Made by a program: the position numbers and the translations under genes. A stretch of 28,489 bases of DNA from CAXTPV01 sp964249405 (GTDB lineage: Bacteria > Pseudomonadota > Alphaproteobacteria > Acetobacterales > Acetobacteraceae), in contig CAXUBX010000044.1 in assembly GCA_964249405.1 (NCBI GenBank), forward strand, positions 1-28,489, in the 5' to 3' direction. Below are positions 1-7,468 of this stretch, piece by piece (position 1 is the stretch's first letter; every line of letters starts with the position of its first letter). The notes under the pieces were generated by a model. That model was not told the origin of the DNA and did not search any database. It saw only the letters and a program-made list of their open reading frames with translations.

Positions 1-2
1 TC

Positions 3-62
3 GCTTCCGATCGCGCGTCCTGGATCACCGGCCAGGTGCTGAGGGTCGACGGCGGTCGCTGA
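3..62 (+). CDS. SDR-family oxidoreductase, C-terminal fragment (runs in from the left edge)
   Basis: Only the last 19 residues are in the window, ending at a TGA. They read ASDRASWITGQVLRVDGGR, the C-terminal signature of classical short-chain dehydrogenases (ASD-x-A-x-[FWY]-[IV]-TG-Q-x-x-x-VDGG), where the strand after TGQ packs against the nucleotide-binding fold. The gene is on the plus strand and converges on the SorC-type regulator. Its position beside a sugar kinase and sugar ABC system suggests that it oxidises the imported polyol or sugar, but the catalytic part lies outside the window, so substrate and cofactor cannot be judged. Family assignment is firm from the motif; specific function is inference. 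Confidence 0.8.
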   Translation, partial: ASDRASWITGQVLRVDGGR

Positions 63-115
63 AATCGGATCGGTTCACCACACGCGTGCGCGCGATCGCC
101 CCTGGACTTTGATCC

Positions 116-148
116 CCGCATCCCCTGCGGAGGCATCGACAGGATGCC
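116..148. terminator. Two short adjacent hairpins in a convergent intergenic gap
   Basis: Between the stop of the plus-strand SDR (62) and the stop of the minus-strand regulator (260) lie CCGCA/TGCGG (116-130, loop of 5) and GGCATC/GATGCC (132-148, loop of 5). A bidirectional terminator is plausible between converging genes, but neither hairpin is followed by a T-run, so this is a weak call. I see nothing else in 63-259. Confidence 0.3.
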
Positions 149-259
149 GCTCGGGCCGTGTCCGGCCCCGGTCTCGAATCCACTCTGCAGAAGTGTCCCG
201 GTGACCTGGAGCGACGCTTACGTTCGGTGACGGCCGGCGTGCCCCGGTCTGAGCCAGGG

Positions 260-1279
260 TCATGCGCTCGAGAGACGCTCATCCCCGGTGGCTGCGAGCA
301 GGCGAGACGTGTCGCCGTCGATCACCAATCCCTGCACGACGCCGGTCTGCAGCAGCGCCCGCGTTGCCGTCACCTTCCCGAGGCCGCCTGCCAGGAGCAC
401 GACATCGCGGCCGCGCAACTGCTCGAACTCCAACGCGAGGGTGCGACGCGCGAGCTCGTGCTCGACAGCGGCTCCGGTCGCGTCAAACAGCCGACCGAGC
501 GAGTCCGCGATCGCGCCCCTCGCCCGTACGCTGCTCAACTCGGCGGCGGACAGCATACCCTGTTCGCGCAGGAACGCCGTCTCGGTCAGCTCGCCCACGC
601 TGATCACGAACAGGTCGGCCGACCGCGCCAGCGCCAGCGCCTCCGCGACGCTGCGCTGCGAGATCAGCACCGCCCGGTCCGCCTCCGTGTCGGCGATGAA
701 CGGCACCGGCAGGAAATGTCCCTCGCCGCCGGTCCGCGCGGCGAGCGCCTGCACCACCTCGAACGGGTTCGACGCCGAGTTCCGGGTCAGCGAACCCATC
801 AGCGAGACGAACCGGGCACGGGGGTTCTGCACGCCGGAGAGGTGGACGGTCATCTGCTCGAGCGTCCGCCCCCAGCTGACGCCGATCGTGATCGGCGCGC
901 CCGGCAAGAGCTTGCCCCTGAGCAGGCTCGCGGCGGCGTTGCCCACCGCGCGACGGGCGATCATGTCCTGTGCCGCGGCCAACGTCGGATTGGCCGGCGC
1001 GGGACCGAAGCCCATCGGCGGGGTGACGAGGCAGAAATCGAGCCCATACGCCCGGGCGATCATCCCTTCGGTCTCGAGGTCGCGGGCGAAATCGTGATTG
1101 ATGGTGACGCTGACCAATCCCTGATCGCGCGCCTCTCCCAGCAGCCGAACGACGCGCGTGCGGTGCACACCGAGCCGTCGGGCCACCTGCTCCTGTGTCA
1201 AGCCGCCGACATGATAGAGCCAGGCCGCCCGCACCATGATCGTGGCATCGGGCTCGTGCGCCAGGTTCAGGGTCACCAT
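260..1279 (-). CDS. SorC/DeoR-type sugar-binding transcriptional regulator
   Basis: This is a 339-residue regulator if read from the ATG at 1279. An in-frame TTG at 1303 would add eight residues, but it has no ribosome-binding site. Residues about 15-50 form a winged/tetra-helical HTH (LTQEQVARRLGVHRTRVVRLL), and the rest is the Rossmann-like effector domain of the SorC family, related to sugar-phosphate isomerases, with blocks such as ITIGVSWGRTL and a C-terminal LLAGGLGK stretch. SorC-family proteins (LsrR, EryD and DeoR of Bacillus are members) bind phosphorylated sugars and usually repress the adjacent catabolic operon. The gene is divergent from the kinase operon and shares its intergenic region, which holds a palindrome at 1349-1375. 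The effector is most likely the product of the neighbouring FGGY kinase (inference). Confidence 0.9.
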   Translation of the reverse strand: MVTLNLAHEPDATIMVRAAWLYHVGGLTQEQVARRLGVHRTRVVRLLGEARDQGLVSVTINHDFARDLETEGMIARAYGLDFCLVTPPMGFGPAPANPTLAAAQDMIARRAVGNAAASLLRGKLLPGAPITIGVSWGRTLEQMTVHLSGVQNPRARFVSLMGSLTRNSASNPFEVVQALAARTGGEGHFLPVPFIADTEADRAVLISQRSVAEALALARSADLFVISVGELTETAFLREQGMLSAAELSSVRARGAIADSLGRLFDATGAAVEHELARRTLALEFEQLRGRDVVLLAGGLGKVTATRALLQTGVVQGLVIDGDTSRLLAATGDERLSSA

Positions 1280-1309
1280 CGCTCGCTCGACATCACCGAA
1301 CAATAACTA

Positions 1310-1339
1310 TTGACAGCGCTCGCACCAGCCGACGAATGT
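1310..1339 (+). promoter_or_regulatory. Candidate promoter of the kinase/dehydrogenase/ABC operon
   Basis: A consensus -35 box TTGACA lies at 1310-1315. About 18 bp downstream GAATGT (1334-1339) is the best available -10 box, which is poor. The palindrome at 1349-1375 would then overlap the start site or the early transcript, a typical repressor position. The -35 match is exact; the -10 is a guess. Confidence 0.35.
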
Positions 1340-1348
1340 GCCGGCAGA

Positions 1349-1375
1349 ACAAATGTCGCGCCTTGCGTCATTTGT
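1349..1375. promoter_or_regulatory. 27-bp palindrome, probable operator for the SorC-type regulator
   Basis: The 11-bp arms ACAAATGTCGC (1349-1359) and GCGTCATTTGT (1365-1375) match at 10 of 11 positions around a 5-bp centre. This is the only strong dyad in the 147-bp divergent gap. A related half-site, ACGAATGT, lies at 1332-1339, 17 bp upstream. The length and position suit a dimer or tetramer of a SorC-family protein. That the neighbouring regulator binds here is inference. Confidence 0.6.
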
Positions 1376-1426
1376 GCGAAATCGCTTCCCGACGCTCCGA
1401 TGCAAAGGTCGAGGCAGGCCGGCTCC

Positions 1427-2929
1427 ATGACCCACGTGATCGGCATCGACGGCGGCACCGAGAGCTTGCGAGCGACCGTGTTCGATGCCCTCGGTCGGGC
1501 GGTCGCCTCGTCGGCATCCTCCTACGAGACCCGCTTCGCGGCCGGTGCACGCGCCGAGCAGGACCCGGAGGACTGGTGGCGGGCCCTCGGGCTGGCGGTG
1601 CGCGGGGCGGTGGCGGCGGCCGGCCTCGACCGGTCTGCGATCAAGGCGCTGTGCACCACGACCACCTGCTGCACCGTGGTCGCGCTCGATGCCGCCGCGC
1701 GGCCGCTGCGTCCCGCCATCCTTTGGATGGACATGCGCGCCGGTGCCGAGGCCGGAACGGTGCTGGCCACCGGCGATCCGGCGCTCGCGGTCAACGGCGC
1801 GGGTCGCGGGCCGGTCTCCGCGGAGTGGATGATCCCGAAAGCCCTCTGGCTGGCGCGCCATGAGCCGGAGATCTTCCGGACCGCGCACACGATCTGCGAG
1901 TTCCAGGACTTCCTGACCTGGCGCCTTACCGGGCGCCGCGCCGCCAGCCTCAACAACGCTTCCATCCGCTGGCATTACCGCAGCGACGCCGGCGGCTGGC
2001 CGGATACCCTGCTCGACGCGCTCGACCTGTCGGCTCTCCGCGCCAAGTGGCCCGCCGAGGTGCTCGCGCCCGGCGATGTGGTCGGCCCGCTCGCCGCACC
2101 GGCCGCCGACCATCTCGGCCTGTCGGCGAGCGTGCTCGTCGTGCAGGGCGGCGCCGACGCGCTGATCGGCATGATCGGCCTCGGCGTCAACCGGCCGGGG
2201 CAGCTCGCCCTCATCACCGGATCGTCGCACCTGCAGTTCGCGGTGGGCGACCGCCCGGCCCACGTGCCGGGCCTGTGGGGCACCTATGCCGATGCCGTGT
2301 ATCCGGGCCGCACCATCCTCGAGGGTGGCCAGACCTCGACCGGCTCCATCATCGCCTGGCTGCGACGCCTGACGGGAGACGCGGTGGATCTCGCGGCGTT
2401 GAACGAGCAGGCCGCCCGGATCGAGCCCGGCGCCGACGGGCTCCTGGCGCTCGACCATTTCCAGGGCAACCGGACGCCCTACACCGACCCGCTGTCGCGC
2501 GGCGCCATCATCGGGCTGTCGCTGCACCATACCGCGGCGCACCTGTTCCGCGCCGTGCTGGAAGGCATCGGCTTCGGCACCCGCGCGGTGGTGGACCGGA
2601 TGCGGGAAGCCGGGTGCGGCGCCACCGAGATCACCGCCGGCGGCGGCGCCACCCGCTCGGCGCTGTGGCTGCAGATCCACGCCGACACCGCCGCCCTGCC
2701 GGTGATGGTCCCGGAGGTTCCGGAGGCGCCCTCGCTCGGCGCCGCGGTGCTGGCGGCGCATGGCGCCGGGCACTACCCGACCATCGATGACGGCATCGCC
2801 GGCATGGTCCGGCCCGGGCGTCGAGTCGAACCGGTGGCCGCCAACGTCGCACGCTACGAGGTCCTCTACCGGCGCCACGCCGCGCTCTACCCCGCTCTCA
2901 GACAGCTGCGCGAGGCCGCCTTCGCATGA
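1427..2929 (+). CDS. FGGY-family carbohydrate kinase
   Basis: This is a 500-residue sugar kinase, the normal length for FGGY kinases, which transfer the ATP gamma-phosphate to a terminal hydroxyl of a ketose or polyol. The N-terminal actin-like domain opens with VIGIDGGTESLRATVFD (phosphate-binding loop 1). The catalytic base is the Asp of GGADALIGM (D244), and the C-terminal ATP-binding block is ITAGGGATRSALWLQI. The start at 1427 is chosen because VIGIDGGT must lie near the N-terminus; an ATG at 1400 would add nine residues of no family similarity. Substrate is not clear: it shares blocks with ribulokinase/xylulokinase-like members and not with glycerol kinase. The stop overlaps the next ATG (ATGA), so it is translationally coupled to the E1 alpha gene. 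It is probably controlled from the palindrome upstream. Confidence 0.93.
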   Translation: MTHVIGIDGGTESLRATVFDALGRAVASSASSYETRFAAGARAEQDPEDWWRALGLAVRGAVAAAGLDRSAIKALCTTTTCCTVVALDAAARPLRPAILWMDMRAGAEAGTVLATGDPALAVNGAGRGPVSAEWMIPKALWLARHEPEIFRTAHTICEFQDFLTWRLTGRRAASLNNASIRWHYRSDAGGWPDTLLDALDLSALRAKWPAEVLAPGDVVGPLAAPAADHLGLSASVLVVQGGADALIGMIGLGVNRPGQLALITGSSHLQFAVGDRPAHVPGLWGTYADAVYPGRTILEGGQTSTGSIIAWLRRLTGDAVDLAALNEQAARIEPGADGLLALDHFQGNRTPYTDPLSRGAIIGLSLHHTAAHLFRAVLEGIGFGTRAVVDRMREAGCGATEITAGGGATRSALWLQIHADTAALPVMVPEVPEAPSLGAAVLAAHGAGHYPTIDDGIAGMVRPGRRVEPVAANVARYEVLYRRHAALYPALRQLREAAFA

Positions 2930-3942
2930 CGCTGCCCAACACCAGGTTGCCCGAGCTCTACCGCACCATGCGTCGGATACGCACGTTCGAGGAGCGTGTC
3001 GGCGAGCTCTACGCGCGCGGGCTGTCCGCGGGCTCGATGCTGCATCTCTCGATCGGCGAGGAGGGAGCGGCGGCGGGCGTCGCCGGCGCGATGCGGGACG
3101 GCGACAGCTTCACCACGCACCATCGCGGTCACGGCATCTTCCTCGCGCGCGGCGCGGATCCGGCCCGGATGATGGCGGAGATCGGCGGCCGCGACGCCGG
3201 CTACTGTCGCGGCAAGGGCGGCTCGATGCACATCGCCGACATGGCGCTCGGCCATCTGGGCGCGAACGCCATTGTCGGCGGCGGCATCCCGCACGTCGTC
3301 GGCGCCGGGCTGAGCTACAAGCGCCTCGGCTCGGACGCGATCTCGGTCGCCTTCTTCGGCGACGGCGCGATGCAGCAGGGCCTGCTCTACGAGAGCATGA
3401 ACATGGCTGCACTCTGGGATCTTCCGGTTCTCTTCGTCTGCATCAACAACCAGTACGGCATGGGCACGCGGATCGACCGGGCGACGCGTTCGCTCGAGTT
3501 CGACCGCCGCGCCGAAGCGTTCGGCCTCGCCGCACGGATGGTCGACGGCGAGGACGTCGAGGCGGTGCTCGAAGCCGCCGGCGAACTCGCCGACGGCGCG
3601 CGGACCGGCAAGCCCGGCTTCCTCGCGGTGTCCTGTTTCCGCTTCTACGGTCACGGCCGAATGGACAAGAGTCCGTACCGGACCGCCGACGAGGAGGAGG
3701 TCGGCCGCAAGCGCGATCCGCTCGCGCGCGCCCGCGACGCGCTGATCGACCGGTCGCTCGGCGACGAGGCGTCGCTCGCGTCCCTCGACGCCGAGATCGC
3801 GCGCGAAATGGACGCGACGATCGACTTCACGGCCGGTGCCGAGAACCCGCCGCCGGACAGCATGTTCCGTGACGTGTTCGGGCCGGGCGAGCCGGAGCCC
3901 GAGCCGCTTCGAGCGCGGCTCGATCGCATCCTCGCGGCCTGA
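2926..3942 (+). CDS. ThDP-dependent dehydrogenase E1 component, alpha subunit (acetoin/2-oxoacid dehydrogenase type)
   Basis: A 338-residue E1 alpha subunit. It carries the ThDP-Mg motif GDGAMQQG...INN (GDG at 145-147, NN at 174-175) and the family blocks HHRGHGIFLARG and GRDAGYCRGKGGSMHI. The GGSMH element and short length fit the acetoin-dehydrogenase AcoA/pyruvate dehydrogenase PdhA group. With the beta subunit it would form the alpha2-beta2 E1 that cleaves a C-C bond next to a carbonyl and passes the acyl (or oxidised hydroxyalkyl) group to lipoate. It sits between a sugar kinase and a sugar transporter, away from any pyruvate dehydrogenase operon, which argues that its substrate is a catabolic intermediate other than pyruvate. 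AcoA-like rather than PdhA-like is an inference from the matching E2. Confidence 0.9.
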   Translation: MTLPNTRLPELYRTMRRIRTFEERVGELYARGLSAGSMLHLSIGEEGAAAGVAGAMRDGDSFTTHHRGHGIFLARGADPARMMAEIGGRDAGYCRGKGGSMHIADMALGHLGANAIVGGGIPHVVGAGLSYKRLGSDAISVAFFGDGAMQQGLLYESMNMAALWDLPVLFVCINNQYGMGTRIDRATRSLEFDRRAEAFGLAARMVDGEDVEAVLEAAGELADGARTGKPGFLAVSCFRFYGHGRMDKSPYRTADEEEVGRKRDPLARARDALIDRSLGDEASLASLDAEIAREMDATIDFTAGAENPPPDSMFRDVFGPGEPEPEPLRARLDRILAA

Positions 3943-3955
3943 GCGGCGGCGCGCG

Positions 3956-4942
3956 ATGGCGCTCACGGAGATCACCTATCGCGACGCGCTCCGGCGCGCG
4001 TTGCAGGACGCGATGCGCGCCGACGACCGCATCGTCGTGATCGGCGAGGAGGTGGGCGCCTATGGCGGTGCCTACGGCGTCACCAAGGACCTGATCGGCG
4101 AGTTCGGCGCCGGCCGGCTGATCGATACCCCGATCAGCGAGCCGGCGATCGTCGGCGTCGCCGTCGGCGCGGCGATGACGGGGCTCAGGCCGGTCGCCGA
4201 GCTGATGTACGTCGATTTCCTCGGCCTCGTGATGGACCAGCTCGCGAACCAGGCGGCGAAGATCCGATACATGTTCGGCGGGCAGATCGGCGTGCCGATG
4301 GTGCTTCGGACGCAGGGAGGGACCGGGCGGTCGGCCGGCGCCCAGCATTCGCAGAGCCTCGAAGGCTGGATCATGCACACGCCGGGCCTGCGCCTGGTCA
4401 TGCCGGCGACGGCGTCGGACGCCTATCACCTCCTGCGGCACAGCCTGACGCTGCCGGACCCGGTCGTCTTCATCGAGCACAAGTCGCTCTACACGCGGAA
4501 GGAAGCGGCGGACCTCGAAGCCGGGCCAGACGCGCCGTGGGGCAAGGCGATGGTCCGCCGGTCCGGGACCGACGTGACGATCGTGACCTACTCCCGCATG
4601 GTGCACGTGGCGCTCGCCGCGGCCGAGGCCCTGGCGGGCGACGGCGTCGAGGCGACGGTGATCGACCTCCGCACCCTCAATCCGCTCGACGTCGAGACGG
4701 TGGTGGCGTCGGTCGAGGCGACCGGCCGCGCCCTGGTGGTGAGCGAGGGACCGCTGACCGGCGGCGTCGCCGCCGAGCTCGCCGCCCGGATCTCCGAGGA
4801 ATGCTTCGACTTCCTCGAGGAGCCGGTGCTCCGTCTCGCCGGCGAGGACATCCCAATCCCCGTGGCGCCGGCGCTGGAAGGCGCGAGCATCCCGACCGCC
4901 GAGCTGATCGGCGGCACCGTGCGCCGGATGCTCGGCCGATGA
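3956..4942 (+). CDS. ThDP-dependent dehydrogenase E1 component, beta subunit
   Basis: A 328-residue E1 beta subunit (transketolase pyrimidine-binding plus C-terminal domains), of usual length for AcoB/PdhB. The opening MALTEITYRDALRRALQDAM is followed by the conserved IGEEVGAYGGAYGVTKDL and IDTPISEPAIVGVAVGAAM blocks, whose glutamates activate the ThDP aminopyrimidine in the partner active site. The start at 3956 is 13 bp after the alpha-subunit stop; upstream in-frame codons lie inside the alpha gene. The gene ends in an ATGA overlap with the E2 gene. The alpha-beta-E2 order is that of aco and pdh operons. Activity on a sugar-derived alpha-hydroxyketone is inferred from context. Confidence 0.92.
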   Translation: MALTEITYRDALRRALQDAMRADDRIVVIGEEVGAYGGAYGVTKDLIGEFGAGRLIDTPISEPAIVGVAVGAAMTGLRPVAELMYVDFLGLVMDQLANQAAKIRYMFGGQIGVPMVLRTQGGTGRSAGAQHSQSLEGWIMHTPGLRLVMPATASDAYHLLRHSLTLPDPVVFIEHKSLYTRKEAADLEAGPDAPWGKAMVRRSGTDVTIVTYSRMVHVALAAAEALAGDGVEATVIDLRTLNPLDVETVVASVEATGRALVVSEGPLTGGVAAELAARISEECFDFLEEPVLRLAGEDIPIPVAPALEGASIPTAELIGGTVRRMLGR

Positions 4943-6309
4943 TCGTGACCTTCACCCTGCCGCGTCTCGGCGAGACGATGGAGAGCGGCCGCGTCGCCAC
5001 CTGGCTGAAGAAGCCCGGCGAGGCGTTCAAGCGCGGCGAAACCCTGGTCGAGATCGAGAGCGACAAGACGGTCGTCGAGATGCCGGCGCTCGCCGACGGG
5101 GTGTTGCACGAGATCGTGATCGACGCCGGCGAGGACGTCGAGGTCGGCGCGGTGCTCTGCCGCTACGAGGACGGCAAGGCGGACGAACCCGCCGTCGGCG
5201 AGGCGGCATCCCCGACGGAGCTCCCGACGACGGCGACCACGCCGGACGAGGCCGCGTCGGCGCGCGATCTCGCATCCTCGCCGGAGACATCCGGCCGTGC
5301 GGCATTCGATCCCGGAGACGCGCACCCGGCGCCTCCCGCGGCCGCGTCGACGTCGAGCCGCCGCGCCACGCCGCTCGCCCGCGCGATCGCGCGGCATAAC
5401 GGAATCGTGCTCGAGGGGCTCGCCGGGAGCGGCCGGCGCGGGCGTGTCGAGGCGTCCGACGTGCGGGCGGCGCTCGAAGGGAGGGAGACTTCGGACCGGC
5501 CGGCGTCGACGCCTGCGGCCGAGCGGCGTCGGACGAACGCGCCGCCCGCGTCGAGCGGTGGCGTCGACGCGGGCGGCGCGCACGTGGAACGGCGCGACTG
5601 GTCGCCGACCGTCGCGGGGCCGCGCCTCGTGCTGCTGCACGGGCTGGCCGCGGACGTCCAGAGCTGGGCGTCGCTGGCGGGCGCATTGTCCCGGGCCGGG
5701 CGGCTCGTCACCGCCTTCGACCTGCCGGGCCATGGTGGCACCACGATCGAGGCGACCGATCTCGACGGCGCCGCGTCGGCGATGGCCGACTGCCTCGACG
5801 GGCTCGGCGACGAGCCGGTCGAGCTGGTCGGTCATTCCGTCGGCGGCGCGATCGCCGTCCGGGTAGCCCGGCGACGGCCGGATCGGATCAGGCGCCTGAC
5901 CCTCCTCGCGCCGGCCGGGCTCGACCGGGCGATCGACGTCGAGTTCATCCGCGGGATCGTCGGCGTGCAGTCCGCCGGGGCGCTGCCGCACCTGCTCCGC
6001 CGGCTGGCGGTGCGACCGCAGGCGATGAGCGCCGCACAGCTCGAGGCCCTGGCGCACGAGCTCGGCCGGGGACGCCTCGCGTCGTTCGCCGACACGCTGG
6101 TCGACGCCGGCGGGCAGCAGATCGACATCACCGCGGACCTCCGGACGCTCGGCATGCCGGTGCGGGTCGTCTGGGGTTTGCAGGACCGCATCATTCCTTG
6201 GACGCAGGTGAAGGAGGTCGGCGGCCGATGCGCCGTGCATCTCATTCAGGATGCGGGCCACGTGCCGCACTGGGACCAGCCGGCGGAGGTCGCCGCGCTG
6301 TTCGACTGA
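4939..6309 (+). CDS. Acetoin-dehydrogenase-type E2: lipoyl domain, subunit-binding domain and alpha/beta hydrolase
   Basis: A 456-residue protein in three parts. Residues 1-78 are a lipoyl domain with lipoyl-lysine K43 in ESDKTVVEMPA. Residues about 80-140 are an Ala/Pro/Thr-rich linker, and about 141-181 a peripheral subunit-binding domain (ATPLARAIARHNGI...GRRGRVEASDV). After a second linker, residues about 228-456 are an alpha/beta hydrolase with LLHG (232-235), nucleophile elbow GHSVGG (S300), D416 and H441. This is the architecture of AcoC-type acetoin dehydrogenase E2, not of PDH/OGDH E2: the chloramphenicol-acetyltransferase-like catalytic domain and its DHRxxDG motif are missing. It should move the acyl group from E1 to CoA and recruit E3. 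No E3 gene is nearby, so a genomic lipoamide dehydrogenase must serve. The ATG at 4939 overlaps the E1 beta stop. Confidence 0.88.
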   Translation: MIVTFTLPRLGETMESGRVATWLKKPGEAFKRGETLVEIESDKTVVEMPALADGVLHEIVIDAGEDVEVGAVLCRYEDGKADEPAVGEAASPTELPTTATTPDEAASARDLASSPETSGRAAFDPGDAHPAPPAAASTSSRRATPLARAIARHNGIVLEGLAGSGRRGRVEASDVRAALEGRETSDRPASTPAAERRRTNAPPASSGGVDAGGAHVERRDWSPTVAGPRLVLLHGLAADVQSWASLAGALSRAGRLVTAFDLPGHGGTTIEATDLDGAASAMADCLDGLGDEPVELVGHSVGGAIAVRVARRRPDRIRRLTLLAPAGLDRAIDVEFIRGIVGVQSAGALPHLLRRLAVRPQAMSAAQLEALAHELGRGRLASFADTLVDAGGQQIDITADLRTLGMPVRVVWGLQDRIIPWTQVKEVGGRCAVHLIQDAGHVPHWDQPAEVAALFD

Positions 6310-6344
6310 GAACAACAAGCACAACGCAACGAGGAAAGGTCGCG

Positions 6345-7463
6345 ATGAACCGAGAAACCGAAGACGGCCGAGAGGGTCCGCAGCCGACCCGACGGCATCT
6401 CCTGCGCGGGCTGGGCGGCGCGGCCGCGGCGGCGGGCGGGATCCAGCTCGCCGGCTTCGCGCTCGGCAGTGACCCGGCGCGGGCGCAGGACAAGTCGAAG
6501 CCGGTGAAGCTCGCGGTCGTCGCGCAGCAGCTCTCGGCGCAATCCGACCAGCGCTCCTGGGCTGGACTGCAGCAATGGCTGAAGACGACCGGGCTCGACA
6601 AGAGCTGGAACGTCGACATGACCGATGCCAAGGGCGATCCCGGAGCGCTGGTCAGCCAGATCGAGAACGCGATCACCGCGAAGTCGGACGCGATCCTGGT
6701 GATGTACGGAACGCTGACGGCCGCGCACAGCGCGCTGGTCGACCTGCAGCGCGCGAACATCCCGTTCTTCAGCCTCGACAGCGGCTGGCAGGCGCCGGCG
6801 ATCGCCGACATCACCAGCAACAACTACGTCATCGGCAGCAAGAACTCGCAATACATGGTCGAGCGCCTGCTCTCCGAGGGCAAGCAGAAAGCCAACATCT
6901 GCGCGGTGATCGCGAACTTCCATCACGGCACCCGCAAGCGCGGCAAGGTGCTGCGGACCGTGCTGACCGAGAACGAATGGATCGACCTCGAGGCGACGCG
7001 GGTGATCCAGTACTCGGGGTTCTTCGAGGCGACGCAGAACGTCGTGAACGACTGGCTCGCCCGTTACGGCAGCGACCTCGACGCGATCTGGTGTCCCTGG
7101 GATGAACCCGGCCTCGCCGCCGCCCAGGTGATCAAATCCCGTAACCTCGAGGACAAGATCTTCGTCGTGTCCGCGGACGGCGATCCCACCGCGATCGAGC
7201 GCATGCGCGACCCGACCTTCCCGCTCAAGGCGACCGTCGCGCAGTCGTTCGAGATCTGGGGCGCCTACACCGGCTGGCTGATCAACGAGATCGTCGGCAA
7301 AGGGCGCCTGTCGAAGCAGGTGGCGCCGGTTCCTTCGGTCGAGTTCCCTGCACCCCTGCTGGTCAGCGGGGTCAACCTGCCCGCACCCGGTGCACCGACC
7401 TACAACGCGACTGACCTCTACTACGTCTACCGCGACCGCGCCGTCGCCGGGATGAAGGGCTGA
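6345..7463 (+). CDS. Sugar ABC transporter substrate-binding protein, Tat-exported
   Basis: A 372-residue periplasmic binding protein of the ribose/galactose class (type I fold, Peripla_BP_4-like). The N-terminus carries a twin-arginine signal (TRRHLLRGLGG, R16-R17) followed by a hydrophobic Ala/Gly stretch and an ARAQ cleavage region near residue 50. The mature part begins KLAVVAQQLS and shows VSQIENAITAKSDAILV and a C-terminal hinge block of the family. The ATG at 6345 is preceded by AGGAAAGG at 6332-6339, which fixes the start; in-frame codons further upstream fall inside the E2 gene. Tat export implies that the protein folds in the cytoplasm first, which is unusual for sugar-binding proteins but recurrent in alphaproteobacteria. 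It delivers the unknown sugar or polyol to the permease encoded below. Confidence 0.92.
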   Translation: MNRETEDGREGPQPTRRHLLRGLGGAAAAAGGIQLAGFALGSDPARAQDKSKPVKLAVVAQQLSAQSDQRSWAGLQQWLKTTGLDKSWNVDMTDAKGDPGALVSQIENAITAKSDAILVMYGTLTAAHSALVDLQRANIPFFSLDSGWQAPAIADITSNNYVIGSKNSQYMVERLLSEGKQKANICAVIANFHHGTRKRGKVLRTVLTENEWIDLEATRVIQYSGFFEATQNVVNDWLARYGSDLDAIWCPWDEPGLAAAQVIKSRNLEDKIFVVSADGDPTAIERMRDPTFPLKATVAQSFEIWGAYTGWLINEIVGKGRLSKQVAPVPSVEFPAPLLVSGVNLPAPGAPTYNATDLYYVYRDRAVAGMKG

Positions 7464-7468
7464 CGGGC

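Noticed and set aside
168..184. T-arm-like GGTCTCGAATCC suggesting a tRNA
   Set aside because: No acceptor stem, D-arm or anticodon arm could be matched on either strand around it.
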